NCBI GenBank assembly: GCA_900317405.1
Contig: ONGP01000001.1
Location: forward strand, 62,001-126,000
Direction: 5' to 3'
Length of the DNA: 64,000 bases
DNA from: an uncultured Prevotella sp.
Lineage (GTDB): Bacteria > Bacteroidota > Bacteroidia > Bacteroidales > Bacteroidaceae
Shown: piece after piece, positions 9,475-17,337 of the stretch
Position numbering within the stretch: the stretch's first letter is position 1
Layout: every line of letters starts with the position of its first letter
Made by a program: the position numbers and the translations under genes
The notes under the pieces: model-generated
What the model saw: only the letters and a program-made list of their open reading frames with translations
Told to the model about the DNA's origin: nothing
The model's database searches: none

Positions 9475-10926
9475 ATGAAAAGAATACATACACTCTTGGC
9501 TGCGCTCGCTGTAGCAGCTGCAGCTAATGCGCAGATAGGCGCTCCTTATATTCACGACCCCTCTACCCTCGCTGAGTGCGATGGCAAATACTACACCTTT
9601 GGTACCGGTGGTGGCGGTATCATCACCGACGATGGTTGGAGCTGGCATAGTGGCGCCGAGCGCCCTGGTGGCGGTGCAGCCCCCGATGTTCTGAAGATCG
9701 GCGACCGTTACCTCTGCATTTACGGTGCCACTGGTGGTGGTCTCGGCGGAGGTCACGCTGGTCGTATCCTCACTATGTGGAATAAGACTCTCGACCCAAA
9801 GTCACCTGACTTCAAGTGGTCTGAGGCCGTAGAGGTCTGCGCCTCTGACGGTATGGAGGATCAGGATGCCATCGACCCAGGTCTGCTGCTTGATCCTACT
9901 ACAGGTCGTCTGTGGGTAAGCTACGGCACATACTTCGGAACTATCCGTCTTATCGAGCTCGACCCCAAGACCGGTTTCCGCAAGAAGGGTAACAAAGAGA
10001 AGGACATCGCCATCGACTGCGAGGCCAGCGACCTGATGTACCGCGACGGTTGGTACTATCTGCTTGGTACTCACGGCACATGCTGCGATGGTGTGAACTC
10101 TACATATAATATAGTAGTAGGTCGCTCACGCAGCGTAGAGGGCCCATATCTCGACAATGTTGGACGTGACATGCTGCACGGAGGCGGAAAGATGGTTATT
10201 GCCGCCGAGGACCGCGCCTGCGGTGCCGGACACTTCGGCCGTTTCATCGTCGACGAAGGTGTAGAGGTAATGTCGTTCCACTGGGAGGCCGACTTCGAAT
10301 TGAGCGGCCGCTCTGTACTGGCCGTACGCCCTATCGTTTGGAAGAACGGCTGGCCTGTTGCCGGCGACAACTTCAAGGGCGGCAACTTCTGGATTGAGTC
10401 AGAGCGCCGCGGATACTCACTCGAACTGGCTGTCGACTTTGTTCGCATGCAGCAGGAGCGCCAGGGTTGGTTCAACCGCAACCAGATGGAGCAGCCTGTA
10501 AAGCCTATCGCCAACCAGACACTTGCAGAAGTCATCAATACATGGCCTAAGAACGAGATTCCTGCCCGTATCAGCGACTATATGAACCGTCCTCACCAGC
10601 GTTGGACCATCACTCCAGTAAACGAAGCAGGCGGCTACCTCAGCAATCCTTACTTCAAGATTACCATCGAAGGTACCGACCGTGCTCTGGCAGCTACTGC
10701 CGACAAGGAAGTAACTACAGTTCCTGCTTATACCGGTGCCGACGAACAGCTCTGGCGCATCGAGCAGCTCACAGATGGCACTTACCGCATCATGCCTAAG
10801 GCCATCCCTGGTCAGGCGGGTCTCAACAAGGAGCTCTGCCTCTACTCTGCAGGCGACTCTACACCTACCCTTGCCAAATACGACTTCAGCTCTGACAATT
10901 CTAAGTGGAACTTCAAGAAGCGCTAA
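9475..10926 (+). CDS. GH43 family glycosidase (endo-arabinanase-like) with C-terminal beta-trefoil-like domain
   Basis: 483 residues with a signal peptide ending near residue 19 (ANAQ). The GH43 propeller covers about 22-330, with candidate catalytic residues Asp 28 (YIHDPSTL), Asp 134 (DAIDPGLLL) and Glu 183 (DCEASDLMY). Motifs 'YYLLGTHGTCCDGVNSTYNI' and 'VGRSRSVEGPYLD' match arabinan endo-1,5-alpha-L-arabinosidase-type GH43 enzymes. Residues about 375-483 ('RWTITPVNEAGGYLSNPYFK', 'EQLWRIEQLTDGTYRIMPKA') look like a ricin/RICIN_B-like carbohydrate-binding fold. It follows the first GH43 gene by 2 bp and ends at a strong terminator. Arabinan or arabinoxylan side chains are the likely substrate, by inference from family and partner. 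Confidence 0.85.
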   Translation: MKRIHTLLAALAVAAAANAQIGAPYIHDPSTLAECDGKYYTFGTGGGGIITDDGWSWHSGAERPGGGAAPDVLKIGDRYLCIYGATGGGLGGGHAGRILTMWNKTLDPKSPDFKWSEAVEVCASDGMEDQDAIDPGLLLDPTTGRLWVSYGTYFGTIRLIELDPKTGFRKKGNKEKDIAIDCEASDLMYRDGWYYLLGTHGTCCDGVNSTYNIVVGRSRSVEGPYLDNVGRDMLHGGGKMVIAAEDRACGAGHFGRFIVDEGVEVMSFHWEADFELSGRSVLAVRPIVWKNGWPVAGDNFKGGNFWIESERRGYSLELAVDFVRMQQERQGWFNRNQMEQPVKPIANQTLAEVINTWPKNEIPARISDYMNRPHQRWTITPVNEAGGYLSNPYFKITIEGTDRALAATADKEVTTVPAYTGADEQLWRIEQLTDGTYRIMPKAIPGQAGLNKELCLYSAGDSTPTLAKYDFSSDNSKWNFKKR

Positions 10927-10944
10927 AAATACGTCTATCATCAA

Positions 10945-10979
10945 AAATCCCTCACACTTATATGTGAGGGATTTCTTTT
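10945..10979. terminator. Bidirectional terminator between convergent GH43 and C13-protease genes
   Basis: A perfect 12-bp stem (10945-10956 with 10963-10974) encloses a 6-nt loop. A T-rich tract follows on the plus strand and a run of five T on the minus strand, so it can serve both convergent units. Confidence 0.9.
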
Positions 10980-13257
10980 ATTCGGGGAAGAAATCCTGGG
11001 TAGTTTCATAATATACCGAACCGTAATTCTCTTCGTTGTATAGCGTCACATGACTGCCAGAAGTAGAGAGTGCCAGCTGGTAGTACAAGTCACGCAACCT
11101 GATGCGGTAGTTTTTATCAATCTCCTTACGGAACGAACGTGCAAAGGCGTTAGAAAGGAACACACCCAGTTCGCGGTTATGCACGTCGGCCTTCGAGGGC
11201 TCAATCTTGTTGGCAGCTGTGATGGCCACTACATCGGGCAGGCCAACAATGGCATCACCAATCAGTCCGCTGAAACAAGTCTCAATAGCCAACATGCAAC
11301 GACGGTATCCGTCACGGTCGTTCAGCTCTTCAAGGATTTGGCGCATATACTCACCTGTGAATGTCTGGCTACCGTTACCGTCGTTCCAACACATGCCGCG
11401 CCCGTCGGCACCGTGACCGCTCCAGAAGATAAAGATGTTACTAATCTCGGTAGTATGCAGCACATGAGGCAAACGCCCGCCGTCGGTATCGCCCAGGATG
11501 ATACGTCGGATATCCTCCATCTTTATATCAGAGAAATGGTAATCGGGCACAAATCCCTGATGCACATTTTCGAGTTCACTCTCTTCATTCTGGTTCTCTA
11601 CATAGACCTTACCCGGATAGACATTTTGCGATGCGTTGGCCAGATTGTCCTCGCACACCACCACGATATGATCATCGTCGTAGCCGTGCCGGCGCAGCAA
11701 TTGATACATAGCCATCACATCAGCCTGATGACGGTAGTTGGCCCAAGTGGTTGAGGGTGTAACTAGCAGAGCCCAATAATCCTTATAGACAGGCAGATTA
11801 TGACGCACAAAGAGGTCTTCATTAAACTGCTGACTGATTGCCTTTTGCCATTCCCATGCAGGTAGTGTGGCCACCTCGCCGTTTTCCCCATGGGTTGATA
11901 AGGTAATGAGTGGGGTATGAGAACCTTTGCCGTCGGTATGCCACAGCCAGTAAGTGGTCTGCAGGATGGTGGTATGCATTTTGGCATCAAAGAGCAATTT
12001 TCCGGTAGTCCCATTCACATTCGGGTTCTTGCCTTCACTCAGCATATTAAACGCCATGCGCAAGCCATCGGTATTCCAGATGGTAATCTCCCCCGTCTTA
12101 TCTGCCACCAGGGCACGCATCCAGTCAGACAGGTTCGGACCAAACGGCTCGTCACGATATGCCACCTCTTCGCCGTCTATTTTCAGATGGTCAGGCCCCG
12201 TGGGATTGCCAGCCCTTTTAGCCGCTCCCAGTGCAGCCAGCATCAACGCATCATACACCTGAGCTCCCCCCTGAGGCACGTTGGTTCCGAGAAGGCTATA
12301 GTAAGAGGTGTCGAATCCACTGATGGATGAGGGTGCCGGGTTCAGGCCCAAAAGTGGAAGGCCGGCCTGATGCACCGCATCAATGTCGCCCACATCGGGT
12401 ACGACGTACATCACCATTGATTGGTTAGATTCATTGATCGATAATCTTTTACGCACGTCAAGCACCTGCTTGATGAACTGCAGATATTCCGCTTCGGTAC
12501 TAAAGGCCATCAGCACCATAGAGGGCTTCGAATTATCCAAGGCATGACGCTCGATGCCTTCCAACAAGTTGGTAACATCCTTACCAGCCCCATAGGCACA
12601 TATGTGCTTGGGCTCTACGTTGACACTGTATTCGGTAGCCATATAGCCAAACCAGTTGCGGAACGAGTTGCCGTAGCGATCGTCGGTATAGAAAAGGGCA
12701 GCCTCTCGCAGGCCTTGAGCACTACTCACATTGAGAATAATATCACAGGCCGTCACATCGCTCTCGGTAAAGAACCAGGTATTGGGTTTTTCACTATAAA
12801 CGCGCTGTAACTCGTCGCTGGTCACCACAGGCATCAGCACCGGTACACGACGGATAGCAGCATTCACCATCACCATTTCGGCCTTCGACGACCTGTAGGG
12901 GCCTAGTATCAAATGACACGTGTCGTCGCCAGCCTCAGGAAAACAAAGACGATAAACGGTTTTGTCGAGGTCGGCAGCATTCTCATCATGATAGCGCAGG
13001 TTCATGAAAACCCGTTTAGGCAACGCCTTCTGCGCCTCGGCGATATTGTCAAGTGCCAGGTTTATCACAGGCTGCCACATCTTCTGAATGTCGGGTGGCA
13101 GAATAACATCCACATTCAGGGTATCAACAATCTGTGTCGATACAGGCTGTATAGGAGCACGCGTGTCGGTAGCGTCGCTGTTAGAACAACTCACCATGAA
13201 GCCCGCCAACCAGCCAAAGGCAACAAGCCATATCAAGCTACTGATTATTTTTTTCAT
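10978..13257 (-). CDS. Lipoprotein: periplasmic-binding-like domain fused to a C13 (legumain/GPI8-like) cysteine protease
   Basis: 759 residues with a lipobox ending at Cys 24 (FMVSC). Residues about 45-420 read like a type I periplasmic ligand-binding fold ('LILGPYRSSKAEMVMVNAAI', 'VPVLMPVVTSDELQRVYSEK', 'LREAALFYTDDRYGNSFRNW'). Residues about 493-750 match the C13 caspase-like fold. 'WALLVTPSTTWANYRHQADV' followed by 'MAMYQLLRRHGYDDDHIVVV' is the strand-helix start typical of legumain and GPI8. His 615 in 'WSGHGADG' and Cys 661 in 'AIETCFSG' are the expected catalytic pair. Domain assignment rests on these motifs; no search was run. It is the last gene of a three-lipoprotein operon (35 bp after the previous gene), so it may sense a ligand and cleave or transamidate a partner in the periplasm or at the surface. 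This role is inference. Confidence 0.8.
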   Translation of the reverse strand: MKKIISSLIWLVAFGWLAGFMVSCSNSDATDTRAPIQPVSTQIVDTLNVDVILPPDIQKMWQPVINLALDNIAEAQKALPKRVFMNLRYHDENAADLDKTVYRLCFPEAGDDTCHLILGPYRSSKAEMVMVNAAIRRVPVLMPVVTSDELQRVYSEKPNTWFFTESDVTACDIILNVSSAQGLREAALFYTDDRYGNSFRNWFGYMATEYSVNVEPKHICAYGAGKDVTNLLEGIERHALDNSKPSMVLMAFSTEAEYLQFIKQVLDVRKRLSINESNQSMVMYVVPDVGDIDAVHQAGLPLLGLNPAPSSISGFDTSYYSLLGTNVPQGGAQVYDALMLAALGAAKRAGNPTGPDHLKIDGEEVAYRDEPFGPNLSDWMRALVADKTGEITIWNTDGLRMAFNMLSEGKNPNVNGTTGKLLFDAKMHTTILQTTYWLWHTDGKGSHTPLITLSTHGENGEVATLPAWEWQKAISQQFNEDLFVRHNLPVYKDYWALLVTPSTTWANYRHQADVMAMYQLLRRHGYDDDHIVVVCEDNLANASQNVYPGKVYVENQNEESELENVHQGFVPDYHFSDIKMEDIRRIILGDTDGGRLPHVLHTTEISNIFIFWSGHGADGRGMCWNDGNGSQTFTGEYMRQILEELNDRDGYRRCMLAIETCFSGLIGDAIVGLPDVVAITAANKIEPSKADVHNRELGVFLSNAFARSFRKEIDKNYRIRLRDLYYQLALSTSGSHVTLYNEENYGSVYYETTQDFFPE

Positions 13258-13291
13258 ACCTTATTATATGATTACCAGTTCAACATTTTAA

Positions 13292-14356
13292 TCAGATTCG
13301 CTCTTGCCAGGGACTAAACACGGCTTTGCCGCTCCATTCCTCTTCTGGCATATCGTCGGGATGGGCCATCCAGCGTAGTAACCACGACTTTAGTTCGTAT
13401 TTGGGCACTATATAGTCTAATGGCAGATGATTGTTATCATACTCACCGATAATTACAGCCTGCGGTTTCCATGGCGAGTTAAGATGCGTCATAATATACC
13501 ATTCATACAAACGGTTGATTGTTCCCCAGTCGACAAACTGAATGGGAACGCGGAAAAATCCCTGTTTCATATAACTCACAGGGTCCTCCCACATGAAATA
13601 GGCCATCAAATAGGCAATTTCGCCCAAATAGCTTGCCTGAGTTGCATTGTATAAATCCATACTGCTAATACTGATATCATTAGGACCAACGTACAACGTT
13701 TTGCCAACCTTCTTCTCAGGAAACATTTCAAGCAGTGTCTCTACCAGACTATCAGCATAGCACATTCTATCGTCAAGATTCGTAATAGTAATTTTGTGCT
13801 CTATCGAATAGTTACCCGACGCCAATGTGTCGGCATACTCCTCCAACGTTTGCTTAGAGCGATATGCCACAGCTTGTCTTACGGCATCAGCATACGATAC
13901 GTTGAGTACATATGAGCGGCCGGCAGGCCCCACTTGCTTAGCCGAGTCAGCATAGGTTCTCAGCATCAACAGGTGATCGGAAGACTGCAACTGAACCCCC
14001 TCCATTGCTCGCGCCAACGAGGGAGATGTCAAGATGAGCAGACGGTGCCGACGTTTGTCGGCACCGTACGCTTGTGAAGCCCAGAGCTTTAAAGCCTGGT
14101 TAGTTTCAGTATAATTATTTCTGCACAAGAAAGTGCTTGCCAATGAGTCAGGATACGCATTGGCCACATCCTCCACGTCCTTGAGCAGATAGTCGTTGGT
14201 ACACATCGACCCAATCTGTCCTGGTTCGAACACGATGGCAACCTCCAAAGGAGCCGGCTCTTTGGGAACCTCGGGCACTGGCATCACTTCAGGCGAATCA
14301 TCGCTGTTGCAGGCAGCCAGCAGCACAAGGGCTAAAAGGATGACTTTATGTTTCAT
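13292..14356 (-). CDS. Lipoprotein of unknown function (possible ligand-binding fold)
   Basis: 354 residues with a clear lipobox (LLAAC, Cys 16) and a Pro/Glu-rich linker (residues 21-36). The mature part starts 'LEVAIVFEPGQIGSMCTNDY' and continues with alternating strands and helices ('RRHRLLILTSPSLARAM', 'KTLYVGPNDISISSMDLYN'). This pattern recalls BMP or type I periplasmic-binding folds, but I do not recognise the family. Its ATG overlaps the stop of the preceding gene by 4 bp, and the C13-protease gene follows after 34 bp, so the three products are almost certainly made together. It could supply a second ligand-binding module to the protease system. Confidence 0.75.
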   Translation of the reverse strand: MKHKVILLALVLLAACNSDDSPEVMPVPEVPKEPAPLEVAIVFEPGQIGSMCTNDYLLKDVEDVANAYPDSLASTFLCRNNYTETNQALKLWASQAYGADKRRHRLLILTSPSLARAMEGVQLQSSDHLLMLRTYADSAKQVGPAGRSYVLNVSYADAVRQAVAYRSKQTLEEYADTLASGNYSIEHKITITNLDDRMCYADSLVETLLEMFPEKKVGKTLYVGPNDISISSMDLYNATQASYLGEIAYLMAYFMWEDPVSYMKQGFFRVPIQFVDWGTINRLYEWYIMTHLNSPWKPQAVIIGEYDNNHLPLDYIVPKYELKSWLLRWMAHPDDMPEEEWSGKAVFSPWQERI

Positions 14357-17079
14357 TGATTTGTATTTGTTTCTACTGGTTTGTGATAAACAACAATAGT
14401 CATAGGATAATGAAGCATCTTGCCCGATTTTTTATCCCGTAATTGTATTGTATAGTTCATTTTTCCCTGCTTTTTAGACACACTCGGAGCTGTAAACTCA
14501 AAGTAGCCATGGTGAACGCCACCTCGCCTTACATTGATTTCTTCGGATGTCGCACTAAACAGTTGGTCTCCTGTCAGTTCAACCTTGCCCGAGCGACCAA
14601 GCTCACTATAAACCGTGTAGTGAACTTGGAATGTCTCATTCGCATAAACATGTATGTTCTGAAAGTAAGCATCCAAGCTTCCATCAAAGTACTTATCGCA
14701 GCTATAGCCACCGTAACGACCAATACAATCAGCATCGCCATCAAAGAAAAGAATTTGATAGGTAGAATTGCCATATATAGACTGTTCAAAATAGTAATTC
14801 TTTTTTTCACCATCACTGCCAGTGAATCCTTCATATCTCTTGTCCACATCCACGTTTTTAACATTTTTCTCTGGAGAATAAGAACTATACTTCGCTGAAA
14901 AATGATCACCGCTGACCGAACTACCATGACTGGTAACCTGAATAGTAAAGTTCATCTTCTCGCCTGCATATGGATAGGGGTTATCGCAAGTAATCTTGGC
15001 CGTATGAGGCACATCGATACCTACCGTATAAGTAAACACCGTATCCGCATCAGCAGCGCCTGGAAGAGCATTAGTCACCTTAATCGTTCGGAATGTCTTT
15101 TTCTTAGCCTGTAAATCAGGCACAAAGGTGGCAACATCATCTTTAGCTAATAAAGTCATGTCCCATGACTTAGTATTGATAAGCTTATCACCTTCATAAA
15201 GAAATACGGTATAAGCCAGCGTTCCTACTCTGTAATCATTATGATTGGTAGCATAAAGCTTAAAAGGTTCATCATCATACAAATCTGCGAGTTTGATATA
15301 CTCAGGCAAATCTGTACTAATCTCAATCATTCCAGCACTGCAATCAGGATTTGAGATGTTGATGGCTGTAGATAGCGTATCTTTACCTCTGTCCACCCAG
15401 GCTCTGATTGTGTAGTTACCAGCGAAAAGAGTACTCCAAGTATAGTTAAAAGTCTGCTCTTGGTTCTGGCTGATGTTGATCTTCTTGCCGTGTTCTATCA
15501 CTTCTTCTGAACCAGAGTTCGCTTTCACCGCAACAACATGCAGCATGGCATCAGTGATCTTCATACCTCTGTTGCGCACCTTAAACTGAATCTTATGGTC
15601 GTTCTTGATTACGCATTTACCATCAATCTTCATGTCAAGCAAATCAAAGTAGTTGCCGTAAACATAGTCATTTTCATCGGCCACACTCTCTTCCACAGGC
15701 TTTACGTCCTGAGTCAGATAGTCAGCTGGTAGTCCCAGCTCTTCCTGGGCGTTATAACGGTAGATCTCTGTTACGCCTGGTATCGCCATCTGCTTGTTGT
15801 ACTTGCCATTACCATTATCCTTAGCCAGTTGCTCACCGGTTTTATAGCGCACTACATAAGCACGGGTACTATTCGAAGCGCTCTCAACAGGACTATAACC
15901 ATATCCATACTTAGCCAGCGTCTGGATACTGAATTTCCTGCCACCCGACTTGGCAAAACGACGCTTGTCTTCTTTATCGCTACTCTCTTCCTGCCAGCCA
16001 TTGCCACTGTATGAGCGCATATAGCATCCTGTCTGACTGCTTAGTCCAGCCATGATGTAGCCGTTATAATAAAGTCTAAGCGGTGTATAGCGACTCTTCA
16101 GATCGTCAAGTGCTGCATATTCTATCATCTCCTTATCAAACTTAAAGATATTCTGCCAGAGATTGTACTTGGTGTAGAAGTAGCGCACATTCTTCATATA
16201 GTATTTCGAGTGATACACATAATCGATATCGCCCAAACCTTTCTTAACCTGTAACTGATTCATCTGCTGCATGTTGGCATACTCCTCTGGCCAAAGGATA
16301 GCAAAGAAGAAATCAACGAAGTTACGCATGTGAACAGTGCTATTGCCAAGACCTGTGGGCAGGCACAATTCATCGTCCTTACCTTTATTATAATATACTA
16401 AGTTTTTCTCAGGCAACTCCGAAGTACTAATCCAGTGGCAATCCTCCTTCTTGCTGTAGGCCCATGCCGAACGTACGCATACCCAGTAGCTGCCAGCCTT
16501 GTCTTGAATCACATCACCCAGTCGGTAGTAAGGAGTTCCGCTCCACGAACCGTTCAAGCCCAGATCTTTGGCATAGACAATGCGCTTCAGATGCGGCATC
16601 TGCTGCAGATCAACATCTACAACAGCCACCTGTCCGGCATCGCTAACCAGTCGATAGGTCATCGTGCCCACTCCATCATATTTCCAGGTATAGCTGGTGG
16701 TTGTAGAGTCGATGTCGGCTCCAGTAAGCGAGTTGAAACGGCGTGCGGCATCGGCTGCACCGCTCACACTCTGAGTACGACTATAGGGATTACCATCATC
16801 GCCCACGAAACCGTTCGAAGGTTCAAAGGTAGCCTTTGCCCAATCATCAGGCAGTTCGCTTGTCTCGGTCAACTGACTGACGATGCGCAGCAGCGTCATC
16901 GCAGCTTCAGTCTGCTTTCCATAGGGGTCTTGTGCCAGTTCCTCTTCAGACATTTCTGTTTTAGCTTCTTCTTGAAGATCATCTTTTCCATCGTCTTTAC
17001 ACGAGGTAATACACCAGCTCAAGGTTATAAGCAAAGACACCACGAGCCAATACGAACACATCAAATACTTTTTCTTCAT
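14353..17079 (-). CDS. Large lipoprotein, first gene of C13-protease operon; paralogue of 33157-35649
   Basis: 908 residues, lipobox at Cys 27 (CITSC). Residues about 55-470 are clearly homologous to the 830-residue protein encoded at 33157-35649. Shared landmarks include 'LPDDWAKATFEPSNG' / 'APDGWENKTFEPTIG', 'QMPHLKRIVY' / 'QVPHLKKILY', 'PYYRLGDVIQD' / 'AYYRFGDVVMD' and 'ELPEKNLVYY' / 'TLPDKNLEAY'. After about residue 480 this protein has Ig-like repeats ('IQFKVRNRGMKITDAMLHVV', 'FNYTWSTLFAGNYTIRAWVD') that recall CARDB adhesion-type modules and have no counterpart in the paralogue. It overlaps the next gene by 4 bp. Function unknown; it is probably a surface or periplasmic scaffold or substrate for the co-encoded protease (inference). 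Confidence 0.8.
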   Translation of the reverse strand: MKKKYLMCSYWLVVSLLITLSWCITSCKDDGKDDLQEEAKTEMSEEELAQDPYGKQTEAAMTLLRIVSQLTETSELPDDWAKATFEPSNGFVGDDGNPYSRTQSVSGAADAARRFNSLTGADIDSTTTSYTWKYDGVGTMTYRLVSDAGQVAVVDVDLQQMPHLKRIVYAKDLGLNGSWSGTPYYRLGDVIQDKAGSYWVCVRSAWAYSKKEDCHWISTSELPEKNLVYYNKGKDDELCLPTGLGNSTVHMRNFVDFFFAILWPEEYANMQQMNQLQVKKGLGDIDYVYHSKYYMKNVRYFYTKYNLWQNIFKFDKEMIEYAALDDLKSRYTPLRLYYNGYIMAGLSSQTGCYMRSYSGNGWQEESSDKEDKRRFAKSGGRKFSIQTLAKYGYGYSPVESASNSTRAYVVRYKTGEQLAKDNGNGKYNKQMAIPGVTEIYRYNAQEELGLPADYLTQDVKPVEESVADENDYVYGNYFDLLDMKIDGKCVIKNDHKIQFKVRNRGMKITDAMLHVVAVKANSGSEEVIEHGKKINISQNQEQTFNYTWSTLFAGNYTIRAWVDRGKDTLSTAINISNPDCSAGMIEISTDLPEYIKLADLYDDEPFKLYATNHNDYRVGTLAYTVFLYEGDKLINTKSWDMTLLAKDDVATFVPDLQAKKKTFRTIKVTNALPGAADADTVFTYTVGIDVPHTAKITCDNPYPYAGEKMNFTIQVTSHGSSVSGDHFSAKYSSYSPEKNVKNVDVDKRYEGFTGSDGEKKNYYFEQSIYGNSTYQILFFDGDADCIGRYGGYSCDKYFDGSLDAYFQNIHVYANETFQVHYTVYSELGRSGKVELTGDQLFSATSEEINVRRGGVHHGYFEFTAPSVSKKQGKMNYTIQLRDKKSGKMLHYPMTIVVYHKPVETNTNQ

Positions 17080-17125
17080 ATCGTCATTATTTTACGTTAA
17101 TAGATTAAATTTTAAAAATATAGCA

Positions 17126-17139
17126 GGGATTCACATCCC
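17126..17139 (-). other. Leader hairpin of the C13-protease operon
   Basis: GGGAT and ATCCC pair around a 4-nt loop in the 5' leader, between the promoter (17157-17164) and the ATG at 17079. A short hairpin also occurs in the leader of the paralogue (33119-33138). Confidence 0.35.
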
Positions 17140-17156
17140 GAGTATTAGGATTTTGG

Positions 17157-17164
17157 CAAAGTTA
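17157..17164 (-). promoter_or_regulatory. -7 element (TAACTTTG) of the C13-protease operon
   Basis: TAACTTTG on the minus strand leaves a leader of about 70 nt before the ATG at 17079. It is 58 bp downstream of the start of the nearer GGGGACAA copy. Confidence 0.65.
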
Positions 17165-17214
17165 AGGTTTATTTTAATATAAAACACAAAAATATCAACT
17201 TTTCAGAAAAATAG

Positions 17215-17241
17215 TTGTCCCCAAAGAACATCTTTGTCCCC
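17215..17241 (-). promoter_or_regulatory. Tandem GGGGACAA element, 19-bp spacing, upstream of the C13-protease operon
   Basis: On the minus strand GGGGACAA occurs at 17241-17234 and again at 17222-17215, starts 19 bp apart; the second copy is followed by CTA. The same pair with the same spacing lies upstream of the paralogous gene at 32974-33000. It is probably a binding site for a shared regulator. Confidence 0.7.
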
Positions 17242-17280
17242 AAAATCGAATTTTGGTGGTTTTCATCGCCATAAACACAA

Positions 17281-17314
17281 CGAAAAAGAATCCTCGCCAG
17301 TGCAAGGATTCTTT
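17281..17314 (-). terminator. Terminator of the GH13 (SusA-like) gene
   Basis: Arms 17285-17294 and 17305-17314 pair around a 10-nt loop and are followed by T residues on the minus strand, 24 bp beyond the GH13 stop. Between this hairpin and 17080 the region holds only the promoter and repeats listed; a 61-codon frame here has no convincing features. Confidence 0.75.
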
Positions 17315-17337
17315 CGTTGATATAAGGTGTGTACTGT

